64,000 nucleotides of DNA from Sinorhizobium terangae (lineage in GTDB: Bacteria > Pseudomonadota > Alphaproteobacteria > Rhizobiales > Rhizobiaceae), in NCBI RefSeq assembly GCF_029714365.1, contig NZ_CP121659.1, positions 372,001 through 436,000 of the forward strand, given 5' to 3'. The position numbers were made by a program, and so were the translations under genes. This document shows, in pieces, positions 7,857-16,081 of the stretch (positions within the stretch are counted from its first letter, which is position 1; each line of letters starts with the position of its first letter). The notes under the pieces were generated by a model. The model saw nothing but the letters and a program-made list of their open reading frames with translations. It made no database searches and was not told the DNA's origin.

Positions 7857-7881
7857 AACGCCAAGCCCTATCGAAGGTTCC
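7857..7881 (-). promoter_or_regulatory. Putative EcfG/RpoE2 (general stress) promoter, leftward
   Basis: On the minus strand: GGAAC (7881-7877), 16 bases, CGTT (7860-7857). CGTT ends 30 bases before the ATG at 7826. It faces away from the rightward promoter at 7998, giving a divergent pair. Confidence 0.65.
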
Positions 7882-7997
7882 TGGCGAATTTTGTCCCCTC
7901 GTGCCGATCCTGGTGCGTTTGCCGTTTCTTGGTTAACGAAAGGTTTTCTTTCGCCTCACAGGTCTTTCGCGGTCTCGGCGTGAGCAATATGGAGCCC

Positions 7998-8023
7998 GGA
8001 ACAAAGGCGACGAGCCGCGCGTT
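7998..8023 (+). promoter_or_regulatory. Putative EcfG/RpoE2 (general stress) promoter
   Basis: GGAAC at 7998-8002, 17 bases, CGTT at 8020-8023. The end of CGTT is 33 bases before the ATG of the DUF1328 gene. Confidence 0.75.
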
Positions 8024-8056
8024 ACAATTTCACCAACGCAGACATTGGAGATATCC

Positions 8057-8221
8057 ATGCTCTACTATGCACTCGTCTTTCTGATCGTTGCCATCATCGC
8101 CGGCATTCTCGGCTTTGGTGGTATTGCCGGAGCTTCGGCGGGCATTGCCCAGGTCTTGTTCTTCCTGTTCCTCGTATTCTTGGTGATTTCTCTTATTGCC
8201 GGACTCATGCGCAGGACCTGA
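8057..8221 (+). CDS. DUF1328 small membrane protein
   Basis: A 54-residue protein with two hydrophobic helices (about residues 3-24 and 30-50), starting [20 protein letters not shown]. That start, the [14 protein letters not shown] turn and the C-terminal LMRRT are typical of the DUF1328/YtjA family of tiny inner-membrane proteins of unknown function, often stress-induced. GGAG lies six bases before the ATG. A stress promoter is upstream and a strong terminator starts 30 bases downstream, so it is a single-gene unit. Confidence 0.88.
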   Translation: MLYYALVFLIVAIIAGILGFGGIAGASAGIAQVLFFLFLVFLVISLIAGLMRRT

Positions 8222-8250
8222 CGCGACAAGTCCGTGGGCTCATGAACGAA

Positions 8251-8281
8251 AAAGGGGCGAAGCGCGATGCTTCGCCCCTTT
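8251..8281 (+). terminator. Rho-independent terminator after the DUF1328 gene
   Basis: Perfect 13-base-pair stem (AAAGGGGCGAAGC with GCTTCGCCCCTTT) with a five-base loop; the 3' arm ends in T bases. It is positioned 30 bases after the DUF1328 stop. Confidence 0.8.
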
Positions 8282-8373
8282 CCGTTGTAAGCCGTGTTCA
8301 GTTCCCTTGCTCTGGCCAATGCGCTTGGCTATTCATGCGGGTACCCGCCACTGGTCAGGAACAGAACAAACTC

Positions 8374-8874
8374 ATGAAGTCCCTGGAACTCATCGTCGAG
8401 CGCATCATCCTGTCGAGCCGTTGGCTATTGGTTCTCTTTTATCTCGGGCTGGTTGCGGCGCTTGCTCTCTACGGCATTTCCTTCATCTACAAGTTCCTGA
8501 AGGTTGCGGGCTTGGTCTTCGTTTACGACGATGCCCAGATGATCTTGGCAATGCTCGGGCTGATCGACGCCGCGCTCGTCGCAAGCCTGATCGTCATGGT
8601 GATGATTTCCGGATACGAAAATTTCGTCAGCCGCTTCGACGAGGGGGAAGGCGAGGTCTCATTCCTGGGCAAGCTTGATTCCGGCAGCCTGAAGATCAAG
8701 GTCGCCTCCTCCATCGTGGCGATCTCGTCGATCCATCTTCTGCAGATCTTCCTTAATGCCCAGCAGTTCACCAGCGAGAAGCTGATGTGGGCGACGATCA
8801 TGCATCTGGCTTTTGTCGTTTCCGCCGTGCTCCTCGGTTCGCTGGAGCAGATCATGAGCAAGTTGAAAAAGTAA
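8374..8874 (+). CDS. UPF0114 (YqhA-like) inner-membrane protein
   Basis: A 166-residue polytopic membrane protein. It starts MKSLELIVERIILSSRWLLV, as this family does, then shows helices at about residues 15-40, 50-78, 103-122 and 133-155, with the conserved VMVMISGYENFVSR segment between helices two and three. The ATG at 8374 is taken rather than the upstream in-frame ATG at 8242, which lies within the terminator of the preceding gene. The family is widespread but its biochemical role is unknown. Confidence 0.88.
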   Translation: MKSLELIVERIILSSRWLLVLFYLGLVAALALYGISFIYKFLKVAGLVFVYDDAQMILAMLGLIDAALVASLIVMVMISGYENFVSRFDEGEGEVSFLGKLDSGSLKIKVASSIVAISSIHLLQIFLNAQQFTSEKLMWATIMHLAFVVSAVLLGSLEQIMSKLKK

Positions 8875-8942
8875 AGGCGCAACTGCTGCAGCGAGCCTCC
8901 GGCACCTGCGGCGGATTTGTGAGCGAGTAGGGGCAGTGGCAC

Positions 8943-10196
8943 ATGAAGACTGACGTAGTGGTTCTGGGCGCCGGCATTGTCGGCATTTCCGCCGCCATCC
9001 ACCTGGCGCGGCGCGGGAAGTCGGTGGTGCTTCTCGATCGGCGCGGTCCCGGGGAAGAGACCTCCTACGGCAACGCCGGCCTTATCCAGCGCGAAGGCGT
9101 CTTTCCCTACGGCTTTCCGCATGATTTCGGCGCGCTCTTCCGCTACGCGCTGAACAACACCATCGACGCCAGCTATCACTTTCGCGCGCTGCCGGGGCTG
9201 GTGCCGTTTTTGGCGCGCTATTGGTGGCACTCCGGCTTCACCCAGCACCAGAGGATCGCGCATCTCTATGCGCCGCTGATCGAAAACTCGATCGCCGAGC
9301 ACCAGGACCTGATCGAGGCCTCCGGTGCCGGGGACCTCATCCGCAAGGACGGCTGGATGAAGGTGTTTCGCACGGAAAAGGAGCGCGACTCCGCCTACAA
9401 GGATGCGGAAAAACTCTCCGCCGGTTTTGGCGTCAACCACCAGAAGCTTTCGACGAGCGAACTCAAGACCATCGAACCATCCATCCGCGTCGAACTCGCC
9501 GGCGGGCTGCGCTGGACCGACCCCTGGTCGATCCGCGATCCGCACAGCCTCAACAAGGCCTATCTTACCTATTTCCAATCGCTGGGCGGCCGGCTCGTCT
9601 CGGGCGATGCCGCGACATTGGAGCACATTCTGGAGGGCGCCGGCTGGCGGGTCGCGACACCGGAAGGTCCGCTCGAAACCCGCGAGGTGGTGGTGGCGCT
9701 CGGCCCCTGGGCGGATACGGTGACGCGCAAGCTCGGCTATCATTTTCCGCTCGCGGTCAAGCGCGGCTACCATATGCATTATGGCGCCCAGGAAGGGGCA
9801 ATGCTCAACAACTGGGTGCTCGACGCCGAAAAGGGCTATTTCCTGGCGCCGATGCTGCGTGGGATCCGCTTGACGACAGGCGCAGAATTCGCACTGCGCG
9901 ATGCGCCGAAAACGCCGGTACAGTTGACCCGGGCCGAAAGGGTCGCGCGCGAGTTCTTCCCGCTGGCTGAACGGCGCGACGAGGAGCCCTGGATGGGGGC
10001 GCGGCCCTGCACGCCCGATATGATGCCGATCATCGGCAAGGCACCGCGGCACGAGGGCCTCTGGTTCGCCTTCGGCCATGCGCATCACGGCATGACCCTC
10101 GGCCCGGTCACCGGCCGGGCGCTGGCCGAGGCGATGACCGGCGAAAAGACCGTAATCGACATCGCTCCCTATCGGCCTGAGCGCTTCCTCGCCTAA
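8943..10196 (+). CDS. FAD-dependent D-amino-acid dehydrogenase-like oxidoreductase
   Basis: A 417-residue flavoprotein of the DAO/DadA family. The N-terminal Rossmann motif is VVVLGAGIVGISAAIHLARRG, followed at the second strand by an acidic residue (LLDR) and the conserved ETSYGNAGLI segment of DadA-type enzymes. The C-terminal part has ARPCTPDMMPIIG and FAFGHAHHGMTLGP, which close over the flavin. DadA-type enzymes oxidise D-amino acids to 2-oxo acids and pass electrons to the respiratory chain. The neighbours do not identify the substrate. Its TAA stop is formed by the head of a dispersed repeat. Confidence 0.85.
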   Translation: MKTDVVVLGAGIVGISAAIHLARRGKSVVLLDRRGPGEETSYGNAGLIQREGVFPYGFPHDFGALFRYALNNTIDASYHFRALPGLVPFLARYWWHSGFTQHQRIAHLYAPLIENSIAEHQDLIEASGAGDLIRKDGWMKVFRTEKERDSAYKDAEKLSAGFGVNHQKLSTSELKTIEPSIRVELAGGLRWTDPWSIRDPHSLNKAYLTYFQSLGGRLVSGDAATLEHILEGAGWRVATPEGPLETREVVVALGPWADTVTRKLGYHFPLAVKRGYHMHYGAQEGAMLNNWVLDAEKGYFLAPMLRGIRLTTGAEFALRDAPKTPVQLTRAERVAREFFPLAERRDEEPWMGARPCTPDMMPIIGKAPRHEGLWFAFGHAHHGMTLGPVTGRALAEAMTGEKTVIDIAPYRPERFLA

Positions 10197-10291
10197 AGCG
10201 GGGCGCGTTCAATCGCACTCATGCGACGCGCTTCAGGTCCTTGCCTTTTTGCATGTCGTTGTCCCAAACCGCTGCACACTTTTGGGCGACA
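10194..10291 (+). repeat. AGAGCGGGATG-type dispersed repeat, copy 2 (degenerate)
   Basis: Starts TAAAGCGGGGCGCG (compare TAGAGCGGGATGCG at 7466) and continues to TTGCATGTCGTTGTCCCAAA and CCGCTGCACACTTTTGGGCG, where GCATGTCG and CGACATGC form a stem around CCCAAA/TTTGGG. The first three bases are the stop codon of the oxidoreductase gene. Confidence 0.55.
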
Positions 10292-10511
10292 TGCATGAGG
10301 CAATTCCAGGGGAAGCGCGCCTCCCTGCCGCCGACGATAATTTTCCTCGCCGATGGCGGCATCGTCGTGCCGATTTATTCTCGCGATGTGGAACCAAACG
10401 GCCGCTCAGGTGTTTCATCGGTGGCTGAAGGCGAGGGTTCGGTTCGTTGGCGCCTGCCCAGCGAAAATTTACCCGTCGCTCCACGAGCCGCCGGGAGGGA
10501 GTTTCACACCT

Positions 10512-10796
10512 ATGAGTAAGCAGACGATAGAATTCGCTGGCGAGGCGGTCGGCGCACTGATGCCTGACAACGGACAATTGCGTTTTGTCGCTGTCAAATA
10601 CAGTGTGTGGCCGCTGGACGGCCAGGTATTCCAAACGCCCGAAGATGCCCGCCGGGCGGTCGCCATGCTGCAGGCACACCGACAGAGAGGGCCGGCCGTG
10701 CGGAGGAATCCGCGCGCAGGCCCAGCACCCGTTGCCGGCCGTCCCGAGCCGGAAGTTCCATATGCCTTTCCCGGCGCTGTAGGCCAAACGCCATGA
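10512..10796 (+). CDS. Hypothetical protein, small rhizobial type
   Basis: A 94-residue protein. Residues 1-55 look like a folded domain (QTIEFAGEAVGALMP, LRFVAVKYSVWPLDG, TPEDARRAVAMLQAHR), after which the sequence turns Arg/Pro-rich. The ATG at 10512 follows GGGAGGGAG. I know similar short rhizobial proteins only as hypothetical. A weaker stress-like site (GGAAC at 10390, 16 bases, TGTT at 10411) lies 97 bases upstream. Function unknown. Confidence 0.6.
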   Translation: MSKQTIEFAGEAVGALMPDNGQLRFVAVKYSVWPLDGQVFQTPEDARRAVAMLQAHRQRGPAVRRNPRAGPAPVAGRPEPEVPYAFPGAVGQTP

Positions 10797-10821
10797 GTAG
10801 CGCGCAACGGCTTTTCGGGGG

Positions 10822-10912
10822 AAGAGCTGGAGCAGCATGAGGTGTGTGCGGTTTTCCGCCCGCGTTCTGGGTCACGTTGAGGTCGATTAGACCTGGAGTC
10901 ATCGTGATCTAG
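10822..10912 (-). repeat. AGAGCGGGATG-type dispersed repeat, copy 3 (degenerate)
   Basis: Contains GTGTGCGGTTTTCCGCCCGC and ends in TCATCGTGATCTAG, matching the copy at 40363 (GGTTTTCCGCCCGC, TCATTGTGATCTAG). The terminal CTA is the reverse complement of the MgtC stop codon, so the repeat end supplies the stop. Confidence 0.6.
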
Positions 10913-11430
10913 TTCTGCTTCGAAACGCGCTGTCCGCCTTCGGACGGCTCCGGCGACTTCCAGTGGAGAGCGACCTCCAACCGCCAGAGGATGAAAAGCA
11001 CGGCGAGGCTGGCGCAGGAAGCAAATGCGGCGATAGGCCAGAATCCGAAGCCGACGGCTAGGCCTGCCGCGCCCGCGAGCCACATCCCGGCCCCCGTGGT
11101 CAGCCCTTTGACCTCGCCCTTGGAAAACACGATCAAGCCGGCCGCGAGAAAGGCCACGCCCGCGGTGACGGCTTCGACGACGCGTATCGGGTCGATCCGC
11201 ACTTCAGGTCCCGAGAGGCTCGCCATATGCACGCTTTCAACTGCGATCACGGCGAAGATCGCGGAGGCGAGGCTGACCAGAATGTGCGTCCTCAGGCCGG
11301 CTGGCCTCTGCCGCCTTTCCCGCTCGACGCCGATCAGCGCACCAAACAGGATGGCGCCGCAGAGCCGCGCAAATATCACCGGATAGGGAACCTGCGTCGG
11401 AGCAAGCATATCGGCGAGGATCTGTTCCAT
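10909..11430 (-). CDS. MgtC/SapB family membrane protein
   Basis: A 173-residue inner-membrane protein. The N-terminal RLCGAILFGALIGVERERR and the adjacent RPAGLRTHILVSLASA are the defining MgtC/SapB signature; four to five hydrophobic helices follow, including the VEAVTAGVAFLAAGLI and LTTGAGMWLAGAAGLAVG segments. It lacks the long cytosolic C-terminal ACT-like domain of Salmonella MgtC, so it is the short SapB-like form. MgtC proteins help cells cope with low magnesium or acid; a magnesium transport role is not established for the family. It stands alone, leftward. Confidence 0.88.
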   Translation of the reverse strand: MEQILADMLAPTQVPYPVIFARLCGAILFGALIGVERERRQRPAGLRTHILVSLASAIFAVIAVESVHMASLSGPEVRIDPIRVVEAVTAGVAFLAAGLIVFSKGEVKGLTTGAGMWLAGAAGLAVGFGFWPIAAFASCASLAVLFILWRLEVALHWKSPEPSEGGQRVSKQN

Positions 11431-11441
11431 GAGCAGCGATT

Positions 11442-11490
11442 CAGTGCTCCAGTGTCCCTTGCGCGTCTGATTAGACGCACGGCGCTGCAG
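11442..11490 (-). repeat. Partial two-palindrome repeat (RIME-like), reverse, first palindrome only
   Basis: CAGTGTCCCTTGCGCGTCTG followed by ATTAGACGCACGGCGCTGCAG matches the reverse-complemented first palindrome and linker of the full copies; the CTGCATG...CATGCAG half is absent. It lies just upstream of the mgtC-like gene. Confidence 0.6.
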
Positions 11491-11572
11491 TCAATATTTG
11501 CCCCTCTCCTAACCCGGTCCCCGCGACGAGGAGAACCGGTCCTCCTCGTTTATGATAATCCTTAGCCAGATC

Positions 11573-11881
11573 TTATTGTGCCGGTTGTGCCGGTTGCGCC
11601 GGCGTGGTCTGCGGCTGTGGTGCCGTTGGCGGCGTCGTTTGTCCGGCCGGAGGCGTTGCCTGGCCCGTTGCCGGTGGCGGCGTCGCCTCTTCCGTGTCCC
11701 TGGTCAATTCTGCGGGCAGCCAGGCGATCAGCGCCAGCACCAGCCCCGCGAGCAGAATGATCAGCAAGGGCCAACTGCTGCGGCCTGACGTTTTGCCGCG
11801 CATCTCGGGTTCCCGGGGCGTCGGCTGGCCGGTCACGGGATCGATGAGTGGCTTGTCCTTCAGTTCTTCATGCTGATTCAT
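11573..11881 (-). CDS. Single-pass membrane protein with Pro/Gln/Thr-rich tail
   Basis: A 102-residue protein. Residues 1-36 are polar (HEELKDKPLIDPVTGQPTPR), one membrane helix follows (WPLLIILLAGLVLALIAW), and the remainder is a low-complexity tail of Pro, Thr, Gln and Ala (about residues 65-102) that would lie in the periplasm. The ATG at 11881 follows AAAGGA at about ten bases; an in-frame extension to 11908 is less likely. No family recognised. Confidence 0.65.
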   Translation of the reverse strand: MNQHEELKDKPLIDPVTGQPTPREPEMRGKTSGRSSWPLLIILLAGLVLALIAWLPAELTRDTEEATPPPATGQATPPAGQTTPPTAPQPQTTPAQPAQPAQ

Positions 11882-12389
11882 CGCATTCACATCCTTTCTG
11901 GACGTCATTCATTGCCGGCGCCAAGCAAAGCAGTTGCAGGCATGTGCTCCCTAAATCTGCAGAGACCTAAGGAGTGACTCCGTACCATCGCAAGTATAAT
12001 CGCGACTTCGCCTCGGCCGGTCAGAGCCACGGTAAAATATTAAAACGTTCCAGATCTTGCTAAGTTCCGATACCGGCGGCCAGAGCTACAATTTGCCTCG
12101 CAAAGGTGCTTTACCGATACGTGGTGTAACTGCGAAAGGCTCGTTTGAATGCCGCGAAAACGCTGCATGCATCGGGAGCTGGGAAGTGGCTGCTGCATAT
12201 CAATCGAATGCCCGCCATGGCATTCCACACAACGGCGCTGATCAGCAATCTGTCGAAACGCAGATTGCTGGAGGCACGGAAAACATTCGCTGTTTGCGAA
12301 GATGCCGGGCGGCTTGCGTGAGCGCCCGGTTACGCGCAATCTTGCGCGTGCCGAATGATCGGTTCGTTCGAAGTGGGGTTGGGATCGCA
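11882..12389. other. No gene seen
   Basis: About 500 bases without convincing coding sequence. A rightward frame from 12057 runs through here into the gene at 12390, but its first 111 codons have no protein-like pattern. The part 11980-12060 is noticeably AT-richer than the surroundings and could hold a promoter. Confidence 0.5.
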
Positions 12390-12755
12390 ATGAAAGTCGC
12401 TGCCGTGTGGATTCTGGCGAGCTTATTCCTCGTCACCGCGAGGGGTCCGTCCTGGGCGGAGCCGCTGCAGACCGTCGAGGATGTGGGCAACGCGCTTGGC
12501 AAATGCTGGACCCCGCCATCCGGCATCAAGGATTCCTTCGTCACCTTGAAGTTCGGCTTCAAGGGCAACGGAACGCTGATGGGCCCCCCGCAACCGACCG
12601 CGATCCGCGTCACCGGAGATGAAACGCAACGCAAAGCCTTCGTGGCAGCAGCGACCGAGGCGCTGCAGGGCTGCATGCCGCTGGAGTTTTCAAAGGCACT
12701 CGCCGACGAGATCGCCGGGAACGTGTTCACGCTGCAGTTCAGGTCGGCGGAGTAG
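12390..12755 (+). CDS. Small secreted protein, TonB-C/TolA-C-like
   Basis: A 121-residue protein with a Sec signal peptide (MKVAAVWILASLFLVTARGP, cleavage probably after SWA near residue 24). The mature part begins EPLQTVEDVGNALGKCW and ends with a segment (RKAFVAAATEALQGCMPLEF, then NVFTLQFRSAE) that resembles the C-terminal periplasmic domain of TolA/TonB-type proteins, with two Cys that could form the disulfide seen in such domains. The start at ATG 12390 is set by the signal peptide. The similarity is by eye and moderate; role unknown. Confidence 0.65.
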   Translation: MKVAAVWILASLFLVTARGPSWAEPLQTVEDVGNALGKCWTPPSGIKDSFVTLKFGFKGNGTLMGPPQPTAIRVTGDETQRKAFVAAATEALQGCMPLEFSKALADEIAGNVFTLQFRSAE

Positions 12756-12826
12756 CGGGGCTGTCACGCAATGCCGCAAACTGCGTTGTGAGTTGCAGAT
12801 TGTCGTCAAACGGTGATCTTGGAGAT

Positions 12827-12900
12827 TGGCTGGGGAACCTGGATTCGAACCAGGACTAACGGAGTCAGAGTCCGCTGGTCTACCGTTAACCTATTCCCCA
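12827..12900 (-). tRNA. tRNA-Gln (anticodon CTG)
   Basis: On the minus strand the cloverleaf reads: acceptor TGGGGAA pairing with TTCCCCA, D-arm GGT..GACC, anticodon stem GCGGA/TCCGT with loop CTCTGAC (anticodon CTG, reads CAG), T-arm CCTGG-TTCGAAT-CCAGG, discriminator G and encoded CCA. All stems close, so the gene appears intact. It stands alone between a secreted-protein gene and a repeat. Confidence 0.95.
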
Positions 12901-13110
12901 AGGCTCGCTGGCGGAGCGTGGCCGCCGCGTCGGTGTGGCGGGCTTATAAACAAAAGAACGGCCGATGCAAATACCTTTTGGCAAAAAAATGCGACTGGCC
13001 TGTGGCCAGCCACTCTTTTCGACGCGCCGACGACGGGCAGGAGGCGAAAAAGGGAACCGGCGGTGAGCTGTCCGCCGGTAAGCCTGGTAGTGGCTCGGCT
13101 CGCCGGCCCA
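12901..13110. other. No gene seen
   Basis: Gap between tRNA-Gln and the repeat at 13111. No plausible ORF. An AT-richer stretch at 12940-12990 (ACAAAAGAACG, GGCAAAAAAATG) lies upstream of the leftward tRNA and is where its promoter should be. Confidence 0.45.
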
Positions 13111-13212
13111 CAGCGCCGTGCTTCTCATCAGTCGCGCAAAGGACGCCGTAGCACTTGAAATCGCTGCATGTTTTTATCCTTAAGGCGATTTCGATTGAAC
13201 GAGCCATGCAGC
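13111..13212 (+). repeat. Two-palindrome intergenic repeat (RIME-like), forward copy, degraded
   Basis: CAGCGCCGTGC, GTCGCGCAAAGGACGCCGTAG and GCACTTGAAATCGCTGCATG match the consensus; the second palindrome is imperfect (TTATCCTTAAGGCGATTTCG) and ends CCATGCAGCAG. Confidence 0.65.
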
Positions 13213-13324
13213 AGCCGCGACGTCAAAAAAAGTTTGGCGAAAAGGGGCGGCGCTGGTACAGTCGCGCCAACGCAAAATCGAGAGAGCGCCTTGAGCGGCC
13301 GTCAGGCTTCGCGCGGCGCCATGG

Positions 13325-14950
13325 TTGAGACAAGTGAGAGACCCCGATCACGGCGAAAAGCCGTCTGAATCCGGGGCGTCGGCAGCAGGTCGTGGCGAGG
13401 CGCGCAAGGTCGTGCCGCGCGGCGGAAAGGGCAAGCGGAGGCGGCGCAGACCGTCCGGCTCGCCGTCTGCAGTTGCCAGCCAATTCGGCCAGGCCGGAGA
13501 AGCAGGGCGTCCCGCAGGAGTAGATGTGGCGGAGCCAGCGCGCAAGCGCAAACGGCGCCGGCGCACGAAAGTAGCCAAACCGCAGGGCCAGGTCGTAGCC
13601 GCCGTTTCCGGCGGAAACGTCGAGCTTTTCGAAGCGGCGATCACCGACAAGAAGGGCCACAAACGCAGCAAGAAGGCGCGCCATCGGCGCGGGCTTCAGG
13701 GACGGCCGCTTGCGTCGAACGGCAAATCGCATGCTGCCGACCGGCCGGGCGATCCACGCGGGGCCGAAGCCGCCGCGGCTGCGCAGCCGGCACAGGCACC
13801 TCGGCCGCAAAATCTGCGCGCACCCTTTGTTGCGGCGAGCGAGGCACCGGCACCGCTTTATGCGGCGCTCGACCTCGGCACCAACAATTGCCGCCTCTTG
13901 GTTGCGCAGCCGACCCGGCCAGGCCAGTTTCGCGTGGTCGACGCGTTCTCGCGCATCGTTCGGCTCGGCGAGGGGCTCGGCGCGAGCGGGCGCCTGTCCG
14001 ACGACGCGATGGAGCGGTCCGTCGAGGCACTCAAGATTTGTGCCGCGAAACTCAATGCCCGTTCGATCCGCCGCCGCCGGCTGATCGCGACGGAGGCGGC
14101 GCGTTCGGCCGCCAACGGCGAAACCTTTCTGAAGCGCGTGGCGGAGGAAACCGGGCTGGAGCTCGAGATCATCGATCGCGAGACCGAGGCGCGGCTGGCG
14201 GTTTCCGGCTGCTCGTCGCTGGTCGATCGCGAGACGAGATCCGTCGTCCTCTTCGATATAGGCGGCGGCTCGTCCGAGATCGCCATCATCCGCATCGGCG
14301 ACAACCGGTCGAGCCGGCTTGCCAACCACATCACCCATTGGACGTCGCTCCCCGTCGGGGTCGTCACCCTTTCGGAACGCCATGGCGGCGAGCACGTGAC
14401 GCCACAGAGCTTCGAGGCGATGGTGCGCGAGGTCGAGGGCATGCTTGCCCGCTTCGACAGCCCTCCGGTCGAAGCCCTTGCGAATGGCGGCGACGGCTTT
14501 CACCTGATCGGAACCTCGGGAACGGTGACGACGCTTGCCGGCGTCCATCTCGATCTGCCGCGTTACGACCGGCGCAAGGTCGATGGGTTGTGGCTGTCCG
14601 ACGACGAAGTTTCGGCGATGCAATCTCGCCTGCTTTCCTGGGATTTCGCGGCTCGCGCCGCAAATCCCTGCATCGGTCCGGACCGCGCCGATCTGGTGCT
14701 CGCCGGCTGCGCGATCCTCGAGGCGATCCGCCGTCGCTGGCCGTCGACGCGCATGCGCGTGGCCGACCGCGGCCTGCGCGAGGGCCTGTTGACCGATATG
14801 ATGGCTGACGACGGCGCCTGGCGCCGTGCGCGCCCGCGCCGGCACCAGCGCAGCTTCAATGGCGGATCGGCGAACCTGGAAGGAAACAAGGCCCACGAAG
14901 GGAACAGGACCCACGAGGGGAACAAGGCCCACGAGGGGAACAAGATATGA
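13325..14950 (+). CDS. ppx: Exopolyphosphatase/guanosine pentaphosphate phosphatase with basic N-terminal extension
   Basis: Member of the Ppx/GppA family that hydrolyses inorganic polyphosphate or pppGpp. The catalytic core begins near residue 178 with the actin-fold motif [15 protein letters not shown]; further on are IATEAARSA, the phosphate-binding [14 protein letters not shown] and [13 protein letters not shown]. Residues 1-170 are a low-complexity extension with KGKRRRRRP and [10 protein letters not shown] clusters, not part of the enzyme fold. The C-terminus has three imperfect copies of a six-residue unit (HEGNKA type) encoded by 18-base tandem repeats. The start is uncertain: TTG 13325 is listed, GTG 13334 is equally possible. 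It overlaps rlmE by four bases. Confidence 0.85.
   Translation: MRQVRDPDHGEKPSESGASAAGRGEARKVVPRGGKGKRRRRRPSGSPSAVASQFGQAGEAGRPAGVDVAEPARKRKRRRRTKVAKPQGQVVAAVSGGNVELFEAAITDKKGHKRSKKARHRRGLQGRPLASNGKSHAADRPGDPRGAEAAAAAQPAQAPRPQNLRAPFVAASEAPAPLYAALDLGTNNCRLLVAQPTRPGQFRVVDAFSRIVRLGEGLGASGRLSDDAMERSVEALKICAAKLNARSIRRRRLIATEAARSAANGETFLKRVAEETGLELEIIDRETEARLAVSGCSSLVDRETRSVVLFDIGGGSSEIAIIRIGDNRSSRLANHITHWTSLPVGVVTLSERHGGEHVTPQSFEAMVREVEGMLARFDSPPVEALANGGDGFHLIGTSGTVTTLAGVHLDLPRYDRRKVDGLWLSDDEVSAMQSRLLSWDFAARAANPCIGPDRADLVLAGCAILEAIRRRWPSTRMRVADRGLREGLLTDMMADDGAWRRARPRRHQRSFNGGSANLEGNKAHEGNRTHEGNKAHEGNKI
14882..14944 (+). repeat. 18-base tandem repeat, 3.5 units, inside ppx
   Basis: Units at 14882-14899, 14900-14917 and 14918-14935 plus a half unit to 14944, consensus GGGAACAAGGCCCACGAG. 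It encodes the repeating Gly-Asn-Lys-Ala-His-Glu tail of the ppx product just before the stop. Confidence 0.85.
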
Positions 14951-15684
14951 CGAAATCGCCGATCGGCGGCAACCGCAGCGGCCGTAAGCTCGGCCAGAAG
15001 GTGAAGAAGGGCAAGCTCAAGGCTTCTTCGCGCCGCTGGCTGGAGCGCCACATCAACGATCCCTACGTCCAGCGGGCTCAGCTTGAGGGCTATCGCGCCC
15101 GCGCGGCCTTCAAACTTCTCGAAATCGACGAAAAGCACAAGATCCTTGCCGGTGCCCGGCGCATCATCGACCTTGGCGCCGCGCCCGGAAGCTGGTCGCA
15201 GATCGCCGCCAAGGTGACGAATTCGACCGATGCCGACCCGCGTGTGGCCGCAATCGACTTTCTTGAGATGGACCCGATCCCCGGCGTCCGCTTCCTGCAG
15301 ATGGATTTTCTCGATCCTGAGGCGCCCGACAGGCTGAAGGAAGCGATCGGTGGAACGCCCGATCTCGTGATCTCCGACATGGCGGCGCCGACGACCGGCC
15401 ATCGCCAGACCGACCATCTGCGCACGATGCATCTTTGCGAGGTCGCGGCTCACTTTGCCGTCGATGTGCTCGCCGAGGGCGGCCATTTCCTGGCAAAGAC
15501 GTTCCAGGGCGGCACGGAACGTGAGCTCCTCAACATGCTGAAGCAGAATTTCCGCCAGGTGATCCATGTCAAGCCGGCCTCGTCTCGCGCCGAATCGGTC
15601 GAGATGTTCCTGCTCGCCAAGGGCTTCAAGGGACGGCGGGCGACAGAGCCAGGAGCGCCGGCGGAAGACGCCGCAACGGAGTAG
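14947..15684 (+). CDS. rlmE: 23S rRNA (uridine-2'-O-)methyltransferase RlmE (FtsJ)
   Basis: SAM-dependent enzyme that methylates the A-loop uridine of 23S rRNA (U2552 in E. coli). The Rossmann motif I is [16 protein letters not shown]; the K-D-K-E catalytic set is visible in [31 protein letters not shown] and [10 protein letters not shown]. An N-terminal basic tail ([20 protein letters not shown], about 30 residues) is longer than in E. coli RlmE and is usual for alphaproteobacteria. The ATG overlaps the ppx stop (ATGA), so the genes are coupled. 245 residues. Confidence 0.93.
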   Translation: MTKSPIGGNRSGRKLGQKVKKGKLKASSRRWLERHINDPYVQRAQLEGYRARAAFKLLEIDEKHKILAGARRIIDLGAAPGSWSQIAAKVTNSTDADPRVAAIDFLEMDPIPGVRFLQMDFLDPEAPDRLKEAIGGTPDLVISDMAAPTTGHRQTDHLRTMHLCEVAAHFAVDVLAEGGHFLAKTFQGGTERELLNMLKQNFRQVIHVKPASSRAESVEMFLLAKGFKGRRATEPGAPAEDAATE

Positions 15685-15687
15685 AAC

Positions 15688-16071
15688 ATGCTGCTTTACG
15701 TGACGCTCGGCACGAACGACCTCGATCGCGCAGGCATCTTTTATGACAGGACGCTCGCGACGCTTGGGCTGAAGCGCCGCAAGCAGGACGAAGTCGAGAT
15801 CGGCTACGGCGCCGAAAGCGATGTCCGCTGCCGCCTCTGGGTGGTTACGCCCTTCAACCGCAAGGCGGCGACGATCGGTAACGGTTCGATGGTCGCGCTC
15901 GAGGCCGAAAACCGTGCTGCCGTCGACGCCTTCTACGCTGCCGCTCTCGCCAATGGCGGCACGGACGAGGGCGCACCCGGCCTAAGGCCGTTCCATCCGA
16001 ATTTCTATGCGGCTTACGTCCGCGATCCGGACGGCAACAAGCTGTCGGCCGTCTGCGAGCGGCCGGAATAA
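15688..16071 (+). CDS. VOC-family (glyoxalase/bleomycin-resistance fold) protein
   Basis: A 127-residue single-module vicinal-oxygen-chelate protein. It shows the expected strand-helix start (LLYVTLGTNDLDRAGIFYDR), the central LWVVTPFNRKAATIGNG segment and the C-terminal AAYVRDPDGNKLSAVCE motif, in which Glu normally binds metal. The subgroup is close to lactoylglutathione-lyase-like proteins of unknown substrate. The start is three bases after the rlmE stop, so it is the third gene of the ppx-rlmE unit. A repeat begins ten bases after its stop. Confidence 0.85.
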   Translation: MLLYVTLGTNDLDRAGIFYDRTLATLGLKRRKQDEVEIGYGAESDVRCRLWVVTPFNRKAATIGNGSMVALEAENRAAVDAFYAAALANGGTDEGAPGLRPFHPNFYAAYVRDPDGNKLSAVCERPE

Positions 16072-16081
16072 ACGGGCTCTA

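Noticed and set aside
8057-8221. Pseudogene remnant reading of the 54-residue membrane ORF
   Set aside because: The ORF is complete, has a ribosome site and terminator, and is typical of DUF1328, so it is a normal small gene.
8523-10088. 521-codon leftward ORF
   Set aside because: Antisense to the UPF0114 and DadA-like genes, whose family motifs are clear on the plus strand.
10390-10414. Fifth stress-promoter candidate upstream of the 10512 gene
   Set aside because: GGAAC-N16-TGTT deviates at the -10 box (T instead of C), and it lies 97 bases from the ATG instead of about 30, so it is not counted with the other four.
13223-14932. 569-codon leftward ORF
   Set aside because: Antisense to ppx; the ppx frame contains the actin-fold and phosphate-binding motifs and couples to rlmE.
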